A DNA stretch of 64,000 bases, taken from positions 18,789,965 to 18,853,964 of the forward strand of contig JACMZG010001870.1 of the NCBI GenBank assembly GCA_018340805.1, given 5' to 3'. The notes beneath the pieces are model-generated. The model searched no databases and was not told the origin of the DNA. It saw only the letters and a list, made by a program, of their open reading frames with translations. Source of the DNA: Microvelia longipes (Eukaryota > Arthropoda > Insecta > Hemiptera > Veliidae). Numbering within the stretch: position 1 is the stretch's first letter; every line of letters starts with the position of its first letter. Made by a program: the position numbers and the translations under genes. Shown here one piece after another: positions 1 through 29,500 of this stretch.

Positions 1-1528
1 TAATTCAATGTTTCATTAGGTTTAATGTTTATAGCAAACATATTAAATTTAATTGATTTTATAGGATCAAGCTACAATTTGATATTTTCAAATTTTTTAA
101 AACTTTAAAAAATTGTATTTCCTATAAGTATTTTTTTTTAATTTCCAAGCATTGATACATAATACATAACATTTAATAAAGTATTATTTAAAAATAGTTT
201 GAGTCTATGATAAATAAATGTATAGGGCTAAAAAGATAAAAAGGTTTTTTATTATGGCGCCTTTTATAAATGTTACAATTGTATCTGCCATTTTCAGTTA
301 ACCCTGCTATATTACAACAAACTAACATGTATTTATTTAATAACAAAATAAAGACAATATGTCCCTTTATAAAAAATGTTCAAACCTAATAAACACTGTT
401 AAGCATTATAGAAATTACTAGAAGGGTTGTCTAAAAACAGTATTTACGAGGTATCACTATTAAGCCATCCGTATGCTCCACTGTGTAATATAATTGAACA
501 TGCATTCAATGGTTTAAATTTTATTATTTACTAGAATAGAACTGGTTTCTGTAACTAAAGTAACAGCATTTGATACATTTTCAATTATAATGACACTAAT
601 TTCATGTCATTTAAAGTAGGTTAATATGTTGTAAGAAACAGAAAGTAATGTTTTAGTTAAGTTAATTATCTTACTTTAAATACTTAGTTCCATTAGTTCT
701 AAGATAGCAGAATCACAGTTTGAACCCTGGCAGAGGCAGATTTACAAATACACATTACATTACAATTGATTGTTACCAATTAAGTTTAAGAGGGAGAGGG
801 AAACCACTTGTTCAAACCCTCGGAAGTTGCCCAGTTATTATAGACAGACCATGCCGTCATGATAAAACGATAGAACACTTACATTACTATTAGTTAAATA
901 CCTTATCTTATGATTCTTACACTAAATCTTACAAGCTGTTTTGATTAATGCCTTATATTAGTCAATTTCATAAAATCTATTGTTAAAATATTTTTCACAA
1001 GATAATTTTTCATTATGATCGTACATAAGAAAGATTTTTCATAAGATCGTAAAAATAATAATTAGATAAATTCAAAACCAGATGTAATTTTGAAATTACA
1101 TTTTCTTTATAGAACTAATAATTAATTCTAAAGTTTCGAGCTTTAAAACTCATAAATTTAGTATTGATCATAGACTAAAACTTATTTTTAATACATTCTT
1201 TATTCACACACAGGGTTTGGCAGGGGGTTCAACCCCAACTGTTCGCACAGTATTTTAATCTATAATTCAGACTCTACCCCAATAAAAAAATGAGTTTCAG
1301 GGTAGAACCCTGTGTTTAATCTTGTTCACACAACAACTGCCAGGGGAGGAGGGTTGAAAACAGGATTGAACCCTCTGCCAAAACTCACGTCTGAACAAAG
1401 TAACAAATTAGTTACAAATCATTTTTATGACAACTAATGGTAACATAGAATTATTATTCGACAATTTGAGGAAAGCCTCCGTCTCAAAATTTAAGAGTTG
1501 TTTTGTTGAGAGAAGGCCCTTGTAAATG
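1..1528. other. Intergenic region downstream of the carrier gene
   Basis: No coding exon is visible. The stretch is AT-rich and holds one small inverted-repeat element (1196-1402), described separately. The 3' UTR of the carrier gene must lie here on the minus strand. I see no strong minus-strand AATAAA close to the stop codon; the first clear TTTATT on the plus strand is at about 1199, inside the inserted element. The polyadenylation site is therefore unresolved. Confidence 0.6.
1196..1402. mobile_element. MITE-like element, 'GGGTTCAACCC' family, copy 1
   Basis: The left end reads CTTTATTCACACACAGGGTT. The right end is its imperfect reverse complement (ACTCACGTCTGAACAAAG), so the element has terminal inverted repeats. 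The interior contains further inverted GGGTTCAACCCC blocks. The same ends and interior recur at 16451-16933, there in the opposite internal orientation. No coding capacity is visible. The target duplication is not clear. Confidence 0.6.
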
Positions 1529-17074
<15,546 letters not shown>

Positions 17075-17548
17075 TCCTTCATTAATAAAAACCCTATTGA
17101 ATTTACGATTCTTGAACTGAATTCATTGCTTGTTTTAAAAATCACTACACTATTACAAATATAATACTAAATTAATATAAAACAGATGTACAAAATCATA
17201 TCACAGGAAATCAATCCATATCAAATAACCGACTTCGAAATAAACAAACTCTCGAATCTTTTGCGCACTTGCACATAAAGTGACTTTGCGTTCTGTAAGA
17301 AATCGAATCACTAACGTCCTTCTAAAGATCGGAAGTAATCTTCCACTAAAACAAACTTCCGCGAAGCAGCATACAATTTTCAAACTCAGAATGCCGTAAA
17401 ATAGACCTTCAAAATTTGATAAAAAATATTCATGATAATAGGAGAGGGGGTAAAAACGGAGGGGGAACCTACGTTGTTGTTTTTCACAATTAAATCAGCT
17501 GTTAATCAGAAGGCGGAGCAAGCGGACGTGACTTTTTGCTGTTATACA
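17075..17548. promoter_or_regulatory. Shared head-to-head promoter region of the carrier and IRP1 genes
   Basis: The two inferred start codons are 474 bp apart and divergent, so both 5' UTRs and promoters must share this interval unless upstream noncoding exons exist. ATCAGCTGTT at 17494-17503 matches the E-box-type core promoter motif described in Drosophila (AWCAGCTGWT). A locally GC-richer block (GGCGGAGCAAGCGGACGTGA, 17512-17531) lies just upstream of the IRP1 ATG. No TATA box is obvious. Confidence 0.55.
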
Positions 17549-17555
17549 ATGGCCG
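17549..17555 (+). CDS. IRP1: IRP1 coding exon 1 (7 nt)
   Basis: ATG GCC G followed by donor GTAAAT gives MA plus the first base of a glycine codon. Exon 2 begins GA, completing GGA. The resulting [10 protein letters not shown] resembles the fly IRP1 start (MSGANPFAQF), which supports this tiny exon. Confidence 0.75.
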
Positions 17556-20500
17556 GTAAATTTTTACTTAATTTTCTCAAATTTTTTAAATTTATATTAT
17601 ATTTATGTCCTGAAAAGATAACTTTATACTATGTTGTCATGTTATCAACCAATCATACCCAAAATCATTGAAATTAAATCATTATTTTACATTTTAAATT
17701 CAAATTTTTCATATTGGAATTGCGTAACCTTCTCAATTGTTATCCCTGTTTTCAGTGCCAAAAATTCAAATTTTTAAAATAAATTTGCGTTTTAAAACTA
17801 TTTTAATTGAATAATTCTCACCAATATATTTAACCCAGTGTTAAATATATAATAACCATGTCGCATGTAAAGTTGGAGGGTTGAGCGAAGTCGAGATTTT
17901 GATGTGAAACCTGTTTTTGGTTTCTTTTTCTTATCAATTCTCTTTCCTTTTCTATCATATTGAAATGAATGGAAGTTGTTTTTTGTATAATTAAAAACTT
18001 CGTCATTTATAAATCTGCCTGTAATTTATTCTATGTAGATTATGTAAATAATTTTACTAAAGAGAAATCTATTTTACATTATAGTTCATGCAATACATGT
18101 ATTGCGTTATAGTTCAATAATTATGAAATGTCTGCTCTATATGCCAATCATTAGCTTAAAAATTATTAAGCACTTTTTAACAAGAATGAGAAGTACTAAT
18201 GGAATGAAAAAAAATGCTATTATGCATCTTCACTCAAGTGAAATAGTATTAACAAGTTCTTTATTGAGGTATTTCAGGCTTTCGATATGACCGGAAAATT
18301 CAAAAGAAGAAAATGTTGGCTGTTAGGGCTTCTTTTAGCGGCTAGTGCAATTGTAGAGGAAGTTATGCCTAATGTCATTTTGCCAGTCATTGATAAAGGC
18401 CACTTTGTGTGACAGAAATTTGTACCAAACAACAACAAAAACCTACAATTTTTATTTTTCGGGCGCTAATAAAAGAACATAGAGAGTTTGTTTATAAAAT
18501 ATTAAGAAATTTTAATCCTTCTGTCAATTACTGAGTGTCAGCCATGTACAGTATCGAGAAAACTCATTTCTTTTTAAAAAGTAATTTTTATAAGTCTCAC
18601 TATTTTTAGGGGAGTTAGTTCATTTGTTACTCTATCCACTATAATCTTCACACATTTATGGTTCAAACACTATTCAGATTTTAAAAAAAACTCAATATAT
18701 ATTTCAACCCTTTAGGTCATCTTTTGACTAAACACACAAAAAAGGTTTTGTTTCTTAAAAGTGTTTTTCTGAGGTTATAAGGCAAAGCCAAGAGAGTTAA
18801 TTATTCCTTGGGAGCAACAATAACAATTTTATGTTTACTGTATAGTTTTAGTGAATAATCATCAGAAAATGTTTTATTTTTTTCACCTTCTCCCGTAGTT
18901 CTAGAAAAAGTACTTTAAAAATCTAAATTTTTAAAGTTTTTTAAATGGTTTTATTATAATCATCTATTTAAGGCATTTTAATAACGATCTGAGTGGTTTT
19001 AATCATGCTTTTACATCTGAAATCAGAAAAGTTTCACTCTGTTGTTCAACTTTTGGTTTACTTTTCATTAAGCCTTGAAATTCTAGGTTTAATTATAGAA
19101 GGGAGCCAGCCCCAAAATGAAACATATTTTCATCTTAGCTAACAACTTTTTACTACCTGAAACAGATTTTTATCAATATTTTATTTGTTATACAAATTTA
19201 GGTGACCCAAAAACATTTTTGTGCAGTTTAATTTAAATTAAGGAAAGTTTTAAATTTGGATATTAAATAAAGAAGCCATATATGAAGTTCCTCGTTAATT
19301 TGAAAAGGGAAACCTTACACAATATATTAGGTCTTATTAGATGTATTTTCTAATACCATTTTTTAAATATTATGTTGTTATTAAAGTTATTTAGCCTAAA
19401 AGATGATACACCTATCCTTTTGACTGCTACACACGAGGCTTGACTGCTCTGTTATGTTTCCCTTTTTAGAGGAGGCCAAGTATATTTATATTTCTTTGAA
19501 AATAAATAATAAATATATTTGTAAATGAATAGAAAATTATGTTTAATTTCAGGACCTAACCCTTATGACAAATTCATCAAGACTTTGGAGGCTGGTGGAC
19601 AGAAATTCAAGTATTTTGATATTTGTTCATTGGACCCTGAGAAATATGGTATCTTTATTTTATTTATTTTTTCATTTATTCATTGAGGATATCCAAGTGT
19701 GATCAAATCAGATTTCTTCTTAGATCATTGTTTTAAAACAAGAGGCCATATTGTTAATGTCCGGTATTAGGTTACTGTATTACTAGTCTATGTTGTAGTT
19801 ACAATATTAGCGAATTCCCAAATATATTACTTGAAAAACAGGATTTGTTCACATAAAATTATATGTATATAAAACAATAATATTGTCACTAATCCTGACA
19901 CATTCTTTTTTACTTTTCCATTTTGTTTGGCATATATAGTAGTATATGTATTAAGGTTTGAGTTCAATCCAATAACTTTTTTATTTTTTAGTGAATTTTT
20001 TAAAATTTTCAAGACGTCATAAATATTTCATTAACAATAGGGTTCTGTAATGTTGTATGATTGATTTTGTACCAAATTTCATTCCTAGAAAGATTTGGAA
20101 AGTTATTTTGAGACAAAAAAATGTCTACGAACTCATATAATCATGCAAAATATTTACAGAGTTTATTAATGTTATAATTAACATGAACTTGTTGTTATTT
20201 CATTTTTCTTTTAACTTATGATGTCATTATCTTGCAGATTCTCTTCCTTACTGTATCAGAGTTCTGTTAGAATCAGCTGTTAGAAACTGTGATAATTTCC
20301 AAGTAAAAGAATGTGATGTTGGAAACATCATAAACTGGGCTACTACCCATACTCATCCTGATGGCACTGAAATTGCTTTCAAACCTGCCAGGGTTATACT
20401 ACAGGTATGTTTTTTTCATTTGCAGGTTCCTTTAATTTCTAATTTTTGTATCGTTAAGAATTTTTGATTGTAATTTTGAGCAAAAGAAGAGGAGGGCACT

Positions 20501-23500
20501 CAAAAAGCACAGTCCTTGTAGAATCTAGAGAATAATTCCTGCAATTGGGAATTTGTTCAAAATACTATCGCCATTTTGTCATAAAAAAAATGTTGTAGAG
20601 ATTTAATTTTAGCTACCAATAGTTTCTGGTTGAAGAAAGTAGTTTTGCTTAAGAAAGTTTTTGACTGGCTAAATTGATGCTATTGGATGCAACCTGTTTG
20701 ATCTAATGGCCCTTTGTTATGGGTTTGTTGTTTCTTAGGCCAGTGAAACTTTTTATTATATACCTTACTAATTATAATCACTGTTTGGCAACTGATATTC
20801 TATGCTTACAAAAAATGTAATGTCCCAAATCCTTTCTAAAAAAATAAGGAAACATGATACAAATACTGATGAAAAATGAGTCTCATTCAAAATGTATGAA
20901 AAGTAACTTGAGTGTTTCTAAAGTGATGTATTAATTATATTTTTTTACATAATTTGTTCCATGTTATGTTATGGGGTTGTTAATCAGAATAATTAGTTGT
21001 GGGGTTCTCTAATATGTTTATTTTTTAAAAAGAAATTGTTAAAAGAATAATATTGACTAAATTCCCTTGTTTCTTACTATTTTTGCAGGATTTTACTGGT
21101 GTGCCTGCAGTAGTTGATTTTGCTGCTATGAGAGATGCTGTTAAAAGATTAGGGGGCAATCCAGATAAAATTAATCCTATCTGTCCATCTGATCTGGTTA
21201 TTGATCATTCCATTCAAGTTGACTTTGCCAGGGAGTAAGTTCTCCATCCCTTTTGTTTCTTAGTTTTAATTACAGAATTTTTAACAATAATTTTTTTAAT
21301 TAATTTATGAGGAATTAATCATAAATAACATAAAGCTACTTTTCATGGCTTTTAAATTTATCCTTTTTTAAGAAGACAGTCATAAAGACAAGGCTCTACT
21401 CTTCTCAAAAATAAAACAGATAATAAATACACCATAATTCATAAATGACATCAATTACTCCCTCTAGCCTCAAAAAATCTAGCGACCAAATCCTTTTTAT
21501 TTTAACTTTGAAATGTTTAATAAAAATATAATAAATATATACTGACCAAAAATCTTGGATACACTTGTCATATTAAAACTTTACATAATTATTTATTAAA
21601 CCAAATTTCATATCAATAGGATTATTTTCCAATTTTTTAAATTAAAAAAAACCTACACAAGTCTTTTGATATAAATTGAACTAATGCTGATAATGAGATG
21701 AAACTTGGCTCATATGTTAGTCTTATACATGGCTACATGCATGTCAAATCTCAAATCGTGTTTTATGATTTTCAAAATTTTTGCTGAGTCATTATTGTGG
21801 GTTAATGATGTCATAAACAAATTATTTTCTGAATAGCACAAATATAGTGGTAGACTGATTTTTGTACCAAGTTTAAACTCTCTAGCATAAATACACAAGG
21901 AGCTATGATGATAACAGAAACACACAAATGCAGACAGACAACTTTGCAAAGACCACTGAGCCTCTAAAATGCCCGAAACGGATAATTCCGATGACATCCC
22001 GATTCCGGATTTTTTGCAAACACAGAACTTTTTTTCCTTATGCCTACGGTATAAATGAGGAAAAGTAAAAAGGGTGTCCACGTCCACTCAACCTTATTGA
22101 GGTTTTTTTTCAGATAAAGTCAAGGTTGGATGTCATTCTTTTAGTTTACACAATATATTTTATAATATTTATGCCAATTAAGAACTGGTTAAGAAACTTA
22201 TCTTGGACTTTAAACTTAACAGAAATGAAAAAACTATTTAATAAATCTCATAGTTGTAGTATAATTTACATTATAAAGTTGGTTTTTACCATAAAACTAA
22301 ATCAAATTTAGTTGTAATCTGTAATTTTTATGTTTTTTCCTCTAAAAACTTCGGACACTAGGGTAGAATGTCCAATTTTTTAATAAATAAAAGTTTCACA
22401 TTGTTTTTCCCCTTTTTTAGAAATGGTGCTTTACAGAAGAATGAAGAACTAGAGTTTCAGAGAAACAAAGAAAGATTTACATTTCTTAAGGTTTGTGTAA
22501 ATAAGAAATGGACTTTTATTTATCTTGTTAAATTTATAAAAATTTGAATAAGGCGCGGTCTAATATCCACGGCCTTCTAGAACGTTGGATCACCAACAAA
22601 CTTTTTTTATAACTTTTTTTTTCAAAATTTTTAGTAATTAGCCGGATTTGTGATAAATGAAGCCTATTTCCGTAATCTGCAAGCTCTTTTGGTTAATCTC
22701 AAAGAGTATTTACATTCACTCAACGATTTATTTTTAATCTAACTTGGTACATACATAACTACTGTTAGACGTCAATGTTAACAAATATGACATGTCAAAA
22801 TATAACACAAAATATTGACGTCTAACAGTAGTTATGTATGTACCAAGTTAGATTAAAAATAAATCGTTGAGTGAATGTAAATACTCTTTGAGATTAACCA
22901 AAAGAGCGTGCAGATTACGGAAATAGGCTTCATTTATCACAAATCCGGCTAATTACTAAAAATTTTGAAAAAAAAAGTTATAAAAAAAGTTTGTTGGTGA
23001 TCCAACGTTCTAGAAGGCCGTGGATATTCGACCGCGCCTTATATGACATTTATCAAGTATAAATGGGGCAAAATAAAAAAAAAAATAGAGCATTTCATCA
23101 AGTTTAAATTGGACATAAAAAATATAAATTGAGCAAACTTATTATTGGTGAGGATAGTTATTCAATTATTTATATTCAAAGCAATAAAACAATTTACTTC
23201 CATGTTGTATTATTTTTTCGAGCAATTTTTATTTATCTTGTTGAACTTACTGATTTGAAGTTCATGGGAACTTTCAGTGCTTGCTTTTCTATCTCAGCAA
23301 CTTTTATTGTCTTGTCAGGGCAATAATAGCATAAAATATTTATGAATTTTATTTAGATACATATGTTTTGATGTATTCTTCAATTTTCAGATTTTTGTTT
23401 GAATTAGTTGTGCTGTTAGGCTTGTTATGTGTTTATTAAAGATCTTAGTTACTGTATTTAATAATTGTTTGTAATTACTTACTAATTATTTAATTCATTC

Positions 23501-26500
23501 AATGTATAAACAGTCAATAATATGATGTGAATAAATGTAAAATTTATTTCAATACTTCTGGATAAAAACAACAGCTGTTTCAGCAACATTTCTAAGAATG
23601 TTGCTCATTTTATTAAATAAATTTATTTAAAGTTTGGTGTTTCAGTGGGGTGCCAAAGTATTCAGGAACATGCTGATAGTACCACCTGGCAGTGGTATTG
23701 TTCATCAAGTCAATCTGGAATATCTTGCTAGAGTTGTCTTCACTGAGGAAGGTTCTTACCTCTATCCTGACTCAGTCGTGGGAACTGATTCCCACACCAC
23801 TATGATTAATGGACTTGGAGTGGTTGGATGGGGAGTTGGAGGTAGTGTCCACATTCTGTTAAATGTCTTTTTCTACTAGACATCTCATATGCTGTATCTA
23901 TAAACATAAAGTGGTGATTTTACTTCCCTACCTCCTATTAGAAGGAAACATTGCATTTGCAAAAACATAACACCCACTATTTTTGATAGATATGAAGGGA
24001 CCCACCCTCAAAATCAAAACAAATAAATTTCCCTACAAATTTTTGACATAAAATTATTTTAAACATAATAAATAAAAACATTCATTCTCGGATTTGTAGA
24101 AAGGCTTTGGGACTTTGAGTAGAGCATATATAAGGGAGATTAAGGCCCGTATTCAAAGACATTTTCCTAACATTCTCCTAACTTTTTCCTAACATTCTCC
24201 TAACATTTTCCTAACTCTTAACATTCTCCTAACACTCACCTTAGGTTTAGGTAAGGGAAATGTTTTTAAGCCACGAAATTTAAATGATCGTTCCTGTGTT
24301 TTAAAAGTCATTTAGAGGCTTCGCATGATTTTTTTTTAGTAAGAACCTAAGGTAGTTACCTAAGATAGCTGCTCATGTTTAGGCTTTTCCTGCTTATATG
24401 GAATATCCTTTGAAAAGAAATTATTTTTTATTTTTCTTAACAAGAAAAGTTTCCATAAATAAAAAACAATTTTACACTTAATTTTTTAATAATAAAAAAT
24501 TAATAACTTTAGAGCTTTTGGACTGTTATAGATTGTAAGACTTCAGTCTTTTTTTTAAATTTATTGAAAATAAATTGACAAAGAGCTTTCGCCCAGGGAT
24601 CCTGAGCTTCTTCAGTTCTTGAAATTGACATTTCATATCCAACATTACACTAAATCCACATATTCTGGCAGACTTTTAGACTATTTATCCCATCAACTCC
24701 AATTGTATAAAATTAATTAGGCAAAAAACCTTATGCACAGAATAAGTGATCCACAATTTACAGCTGAAGCCACCATCAAAGTTAAAGATATATATAGTTA
24801 GAGAAAACAATTACCCTGATAGACTAGTCTCCAACCTATTGTTTCGTTACCATAACCCATTTGTCCAAACACCTCCTATTGCTGCTAATGATACCAACCT
24901 ATCCAATAACTTACCTACTTATCACTCTCTTACCTACATAGGACACCCTACATACCAAATTATTTAAAGACTACAACATCAAAATTGCTCTAAAAAATCC
25001 TATTAATTTCTACATTAAATATTTTTCAAAATTATAAGACCCCCCTCACTAATGCCCAAAGATGCAATATTATATACAGAATATCATCTAAAGATTGCCC
25101 CCAAGCGTACACAGAAGAGACCTCTCAACTTTTCACAAATAACAAACAAATACTTGACAACTCTAACCTTACACCCTTATCAGAACATATGACCCACCGA
25201 CCAGACAAAATATTTCTAAAAAAGGAAATTTTTAGAAATGCTCTTTATAAAAGCTGACAAAGACAGTATGAACAAAAAACCAGATATTAATAATCTTTGC
25301 AGTATTTATTATAATATTATCTTAAAATCTTATTTTTTCCTTTATCCTTTTATGCAATTTCATTTTAAATTTGTTCATTTAATTAGTTAGATACGTGACA
25401 TAAAAAAAATCGGGTACAGTGTACCTTGGAACTTTTCCTCATTATATCAGATTTGTTACGCTCATCCTTCCAGCTTCGGACTCACTTTGCTTGTCCTCAG
25501 ATAGTAAATGCATTCGTTTCATTTCCAGTGGTCATTTGTCCAGGCACTGACCAAACTCGATTACTGACTATTACTATCACTGACTATTACTCGAAAGTAA
25601 TAGATAGACTTGATGTGTTATAACAAAACTTAGTACACTTATTTATTACATCAAGGGATACACTTGTACTAAATTTCAACTCAATTGGATTATTTTCTGA
25701 TTTTAAACAATTCTTTAAAAACGTATAAAAATCATTTAATAATAATTGAACTTATGCTGATAATGAGATGAAACTTAGCACATATATTAGTCTTATACGT
25801 GGCTACATGCATGCCAAATTTCATTTGGATCACATCATTTTTCCGTGTTTTATGTTTCATTGAAATTTTTGCTGAGTCATTATTGCGGGTTAATGATGTC
25901 ATAAACAAATTATTTTCTGAATAGCACAACTACAGCGGTCAACTGATTTTTGTACCAAATTTCAACTCTCTAGCATAAATACACTGGTCGCTACAATGTT
26001 AACAGACACACACTCATACAGACAGACAACTTTGAGAAAACCACTCAGGAGGCCTTATAACGCCGGAATCGTATAATTCCAGTGACATACTGGTTTCAGA
26101 TTTTTTTTTCAAACACAATACTTTTTCAATATACCTACTGTATAAATGAGGAAAAGTAACAAAATTTTATTATTTTTCAAACCTTTTCATTTTTGTCAAT
26201 TTCAAGAACCGAAGAAGCTCAGGAGTATCCTTAGGGAGAAGCTCTTTATCTATTTATTTTTAATTAATTTTATGAAAGGACTGAAGTCTCCATTAATTTA
26301 ATTGTTATTATAAAAAAATTAAGGAAAAATATTTGTTTGATAAAAATGTTTTATTGATGTTTAAAGGTTACTGAGTATAAAGAGGCCTCAACCACATCTA
26401 TGGCTTGCACAGTTCTCGAGATATTTATATTAATGTTTGCTTAGACAGCAATATTATATGCCCATTTAATTTTTTTAGCCTGAAGGGCCTGAATGTTGAA

Positions 26501-29500
26501 AAGTATACTTTAAATGACATTTTAAATTTAAATATTATTTGATTATTTCAATTTTTAAATTTAGTATTATTTTTATTTTAATTATTACTAAGCAAACTGC
26601 CATACCTAGATTTCCTAATCAACTTCAATTTGGTTTTCTAGTTAGTGACATTATTTATTGCATCTAATATCATTAATTATTTCGATTATAATAATTCTGT
26701 GGTGTGTTTACATGTTTTTTTATGTTCTTTTTACTTTTATACCATAAGTATATAGAAAAAGTATTGTGTTAGCAAAAAAAAATTCAAAACCAGGATGTCA
26801 ACAGAATTATCCATTTTAGGTGTTTTTAAGGCCTACTTAGTGGTTTTTACTGTGTTGTCTGTCTTTAATTGTCTGTTATCATCATAACTCCCAGTGTATT
26901 TATGCTAGAGAGTTGAAACTGTACAAAAATCAACCTATTGCTGTAGTTGTGCGTTTTGGAAAATAATGACTAATCATAAAGTTCAAAAAATCATAAAACA
27001 CGAAACAATTTTGCGATCGGAGATTGAGATTTAGCATGCATGTGGCTATGTAAAAGAGTAACATATGTGCCAGTTTCATCTCATTATCCGCATTAGTTCG
27101 ATTTTTATCAAATAAATTGTATCCTCACTCATCCGTCACATCGGATAGCATAGCAAATCCGATGTGATGATAAAAAGTTCCGAGGTACCCTGTACCTGAT
27201 TTTTTAATTTAATTATGATTACTTAATCTTAACTTATTAATTTTATTACAAAATATTTAAAATGATGAACTTCTTTTGAATAAACGAAATGTATACTTTT
27301 AATCATTTGTTTCTTTATTTTACTCCGTGCCTCATTTTAATATTGATGATGGATGGTTGCAGGGATTGAAGCTGAAGCTGTTATGCTGGGTCAGTCAATA
27401 TCTATGCTTTTACCTGAAGTTATCGGCTATAAACTAGTTGGGAAACTTAGCCAGTATGCTACCTCAACTGATGTGGTTCTTACTATTACCAAGGTAGAAC
27501 TTTTGTTTATATTTTGAACTATTGATGACCATTGTCATCTGATACCCCTGTTAGCAATGATGATTTTAGCATTCCTTTGCTTAGTATAAGAGCAGCTCCA
27601 CCAATTGTTCATGTTGATTCCAATTGTTCAGAGGTGTATTTCAAAATTTGATAGGACACATTAATTTTTCTATTTTACTTATAATAGGAAATGTATAAAA
27701 TGTGTTATGAACCATAAATGTGTTATTATTGGCTTAATAAATTTAATATTTAGCCAAAAGAAACAACAATATTTAGTTTTTATTCCAGTTACCAGTTAAT
27801 GGAAACATTGCCAACTAAAGATCAAAATTGACTGCATGGAAAAACTAAGATTTTTGAGGAATGTGATTGGTCTATTGTTGTAATAGATTTAGAGTTTTCC
27901 TAATTTACCCACGAACCATTTTAGAAATAAGTTCCATCAAGTTCCTCAAAAACCACTAATTTTCTGATTGTAAATAATTTTACAATTTACTAATTTTCTG
28001 ATTATTTTTTTTAAAAAAGAGAAATTAACCAGAGCAATTAGAGCACTTATTTGGGTCCTTATTGCCAACCCAGAGAAGTGAAATAATGCCCTTCTGATCC
28101 TCTTACTGTCTGAACAAGCCCACTGATTCACAGAAAGTTATTAACTTGTTCAAGGGTATTTTATTGAGTCCTTGTACAGTACAGTACAAAGAGTAAAAAG
28201 TATAAATACTGGCTAAACGACCAGTATTTATTACATGGGAAAAAGATTCAAATTATAATTAAATTATAGATAATAATCAATAAATAAACATGATCAATTT
28301 TAATTATTTAAACAAAAGTTAAATCTATTTTCAATTAATCTAATAATAACAATGCTGTCTGATCATCTCAGATTTTGATACTCACAAAGAAACTTTGTTT
28401 TTTTTATTTTATTTCAGAATTTACGTCAACTTGGAGTGGTAGGGAAATTTGTTGAGTTTTATGGTCCTGGTGTTCATGAGTTGTCTATTGCTGACAGAGC
28501 TACTATATCCAATATGTGTCCTGAGTACGGAGCTACTATTGGTTTCTTTCCTGTTGATATCAACTCTCTTCAGTATTTAAAACAAACTAGTAAGTTTTTT
28601 TAAACTGTGTACAAATGCAATCCAGTGTCTTTTTAGTGACAAGGTCATTGAAAATTTTGAATCTGACATTTGACTCCACTGTGACAGGCTTCATGGATGG
28701 AAACAAAATGGATTTAGTTGTATAGAGCAGCCCTTCCCAACCTTGGATCGTGAACGAAATTTTTTGGGTCGCCAAATTTTTCTATTATTAACAATCCATA
28801 ATTACCAAGATTTATGTAAAAAGATTATTATAAGCAAATAACAGATTTGCTTAAACAGATATTATTTTTAGTAATTGATAATACTTTAAACATGCGATAA
28901 CAAAAGAAGCCACGGCCAAAACATTTCTTACAAGTCCTTTACCGACAGAGGCACCCGCCTTTATCTAATTCTTGCTAACTTTGATGAATTGTTATACCTA
29001 ATACTGTGTTTAAAAGTTTTTATTACTTCTTTTAAAGGTTCGGGTTATTGTTCAATATAGGGTTATATGGATAAAAAATTAATTAAAATTAGGGTTAAAT
29101 GTTTTAAAAAACTTACAAGTCATTAGCTTGCTACACCTTAAGTAATGAACAAATATTTAGGATCCAGTCTGAGATTTTACTGAAGTTGTTCTCATCTTAC
29201 TTGTTAGTACCTGCTAGACAGTTGCAAGTACTTAACCTGTTTATATTAATTATGAATAAGAAATACATGTATATTTTAAGAGTTTTATGAGAATATTACT
29301 TTCCTCTTGATTTTAGATCGAGATCCTGCTAAAATTGAAGCCATTGAGAAGTATTTGTCAGCTGTAAAACTGCTTAGAGATTTCTCAAATGAAAATCAAA
29401 GAGAACCAAATTTCAGCAGGATAGAAACACTGGACTTGTCTACTGTTGTGTCCTGTGTCTCGGGTCCTAAACGACCCCATGACAGGGTTTCTGTTTCTGA

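Larger units (their letters stand above)
24537..26295. mobile_element. Penelope-like retroelement remnant with inverted terminal repeats
   Basis: The left end (24537-24640) and right end (26190-26295, inverted) share AAGAGCTT..., CTGAGCTTCTTC, GTTCTTGAAATTGACA and GACTTCAGTC blocks. Between them, on the plus strand, a decayed frame reads [16 protein letters not shown] (from about 24800). From about 25048 it reads [20 protein letters not shown], then QAYTEET and [10 protein letters not shown]. This matches the C-terminal end of Penelope-like elements (the -VYKIPC-DC---YIGETxR- GIY-YIG region), with key residues lost. A family A copy (25408-26161) is inserted in it. It lies in IRP1 intron 6. 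Confidence 0.7.

Noticed and set aside
21710..22087. 125-aa minus-strand ORF, the second longest in the window
   Set aside because: It is the antisense of a family A repeat. Equivalent ORFs at 25732 and 63202 have the same origin and no recognisable domain.
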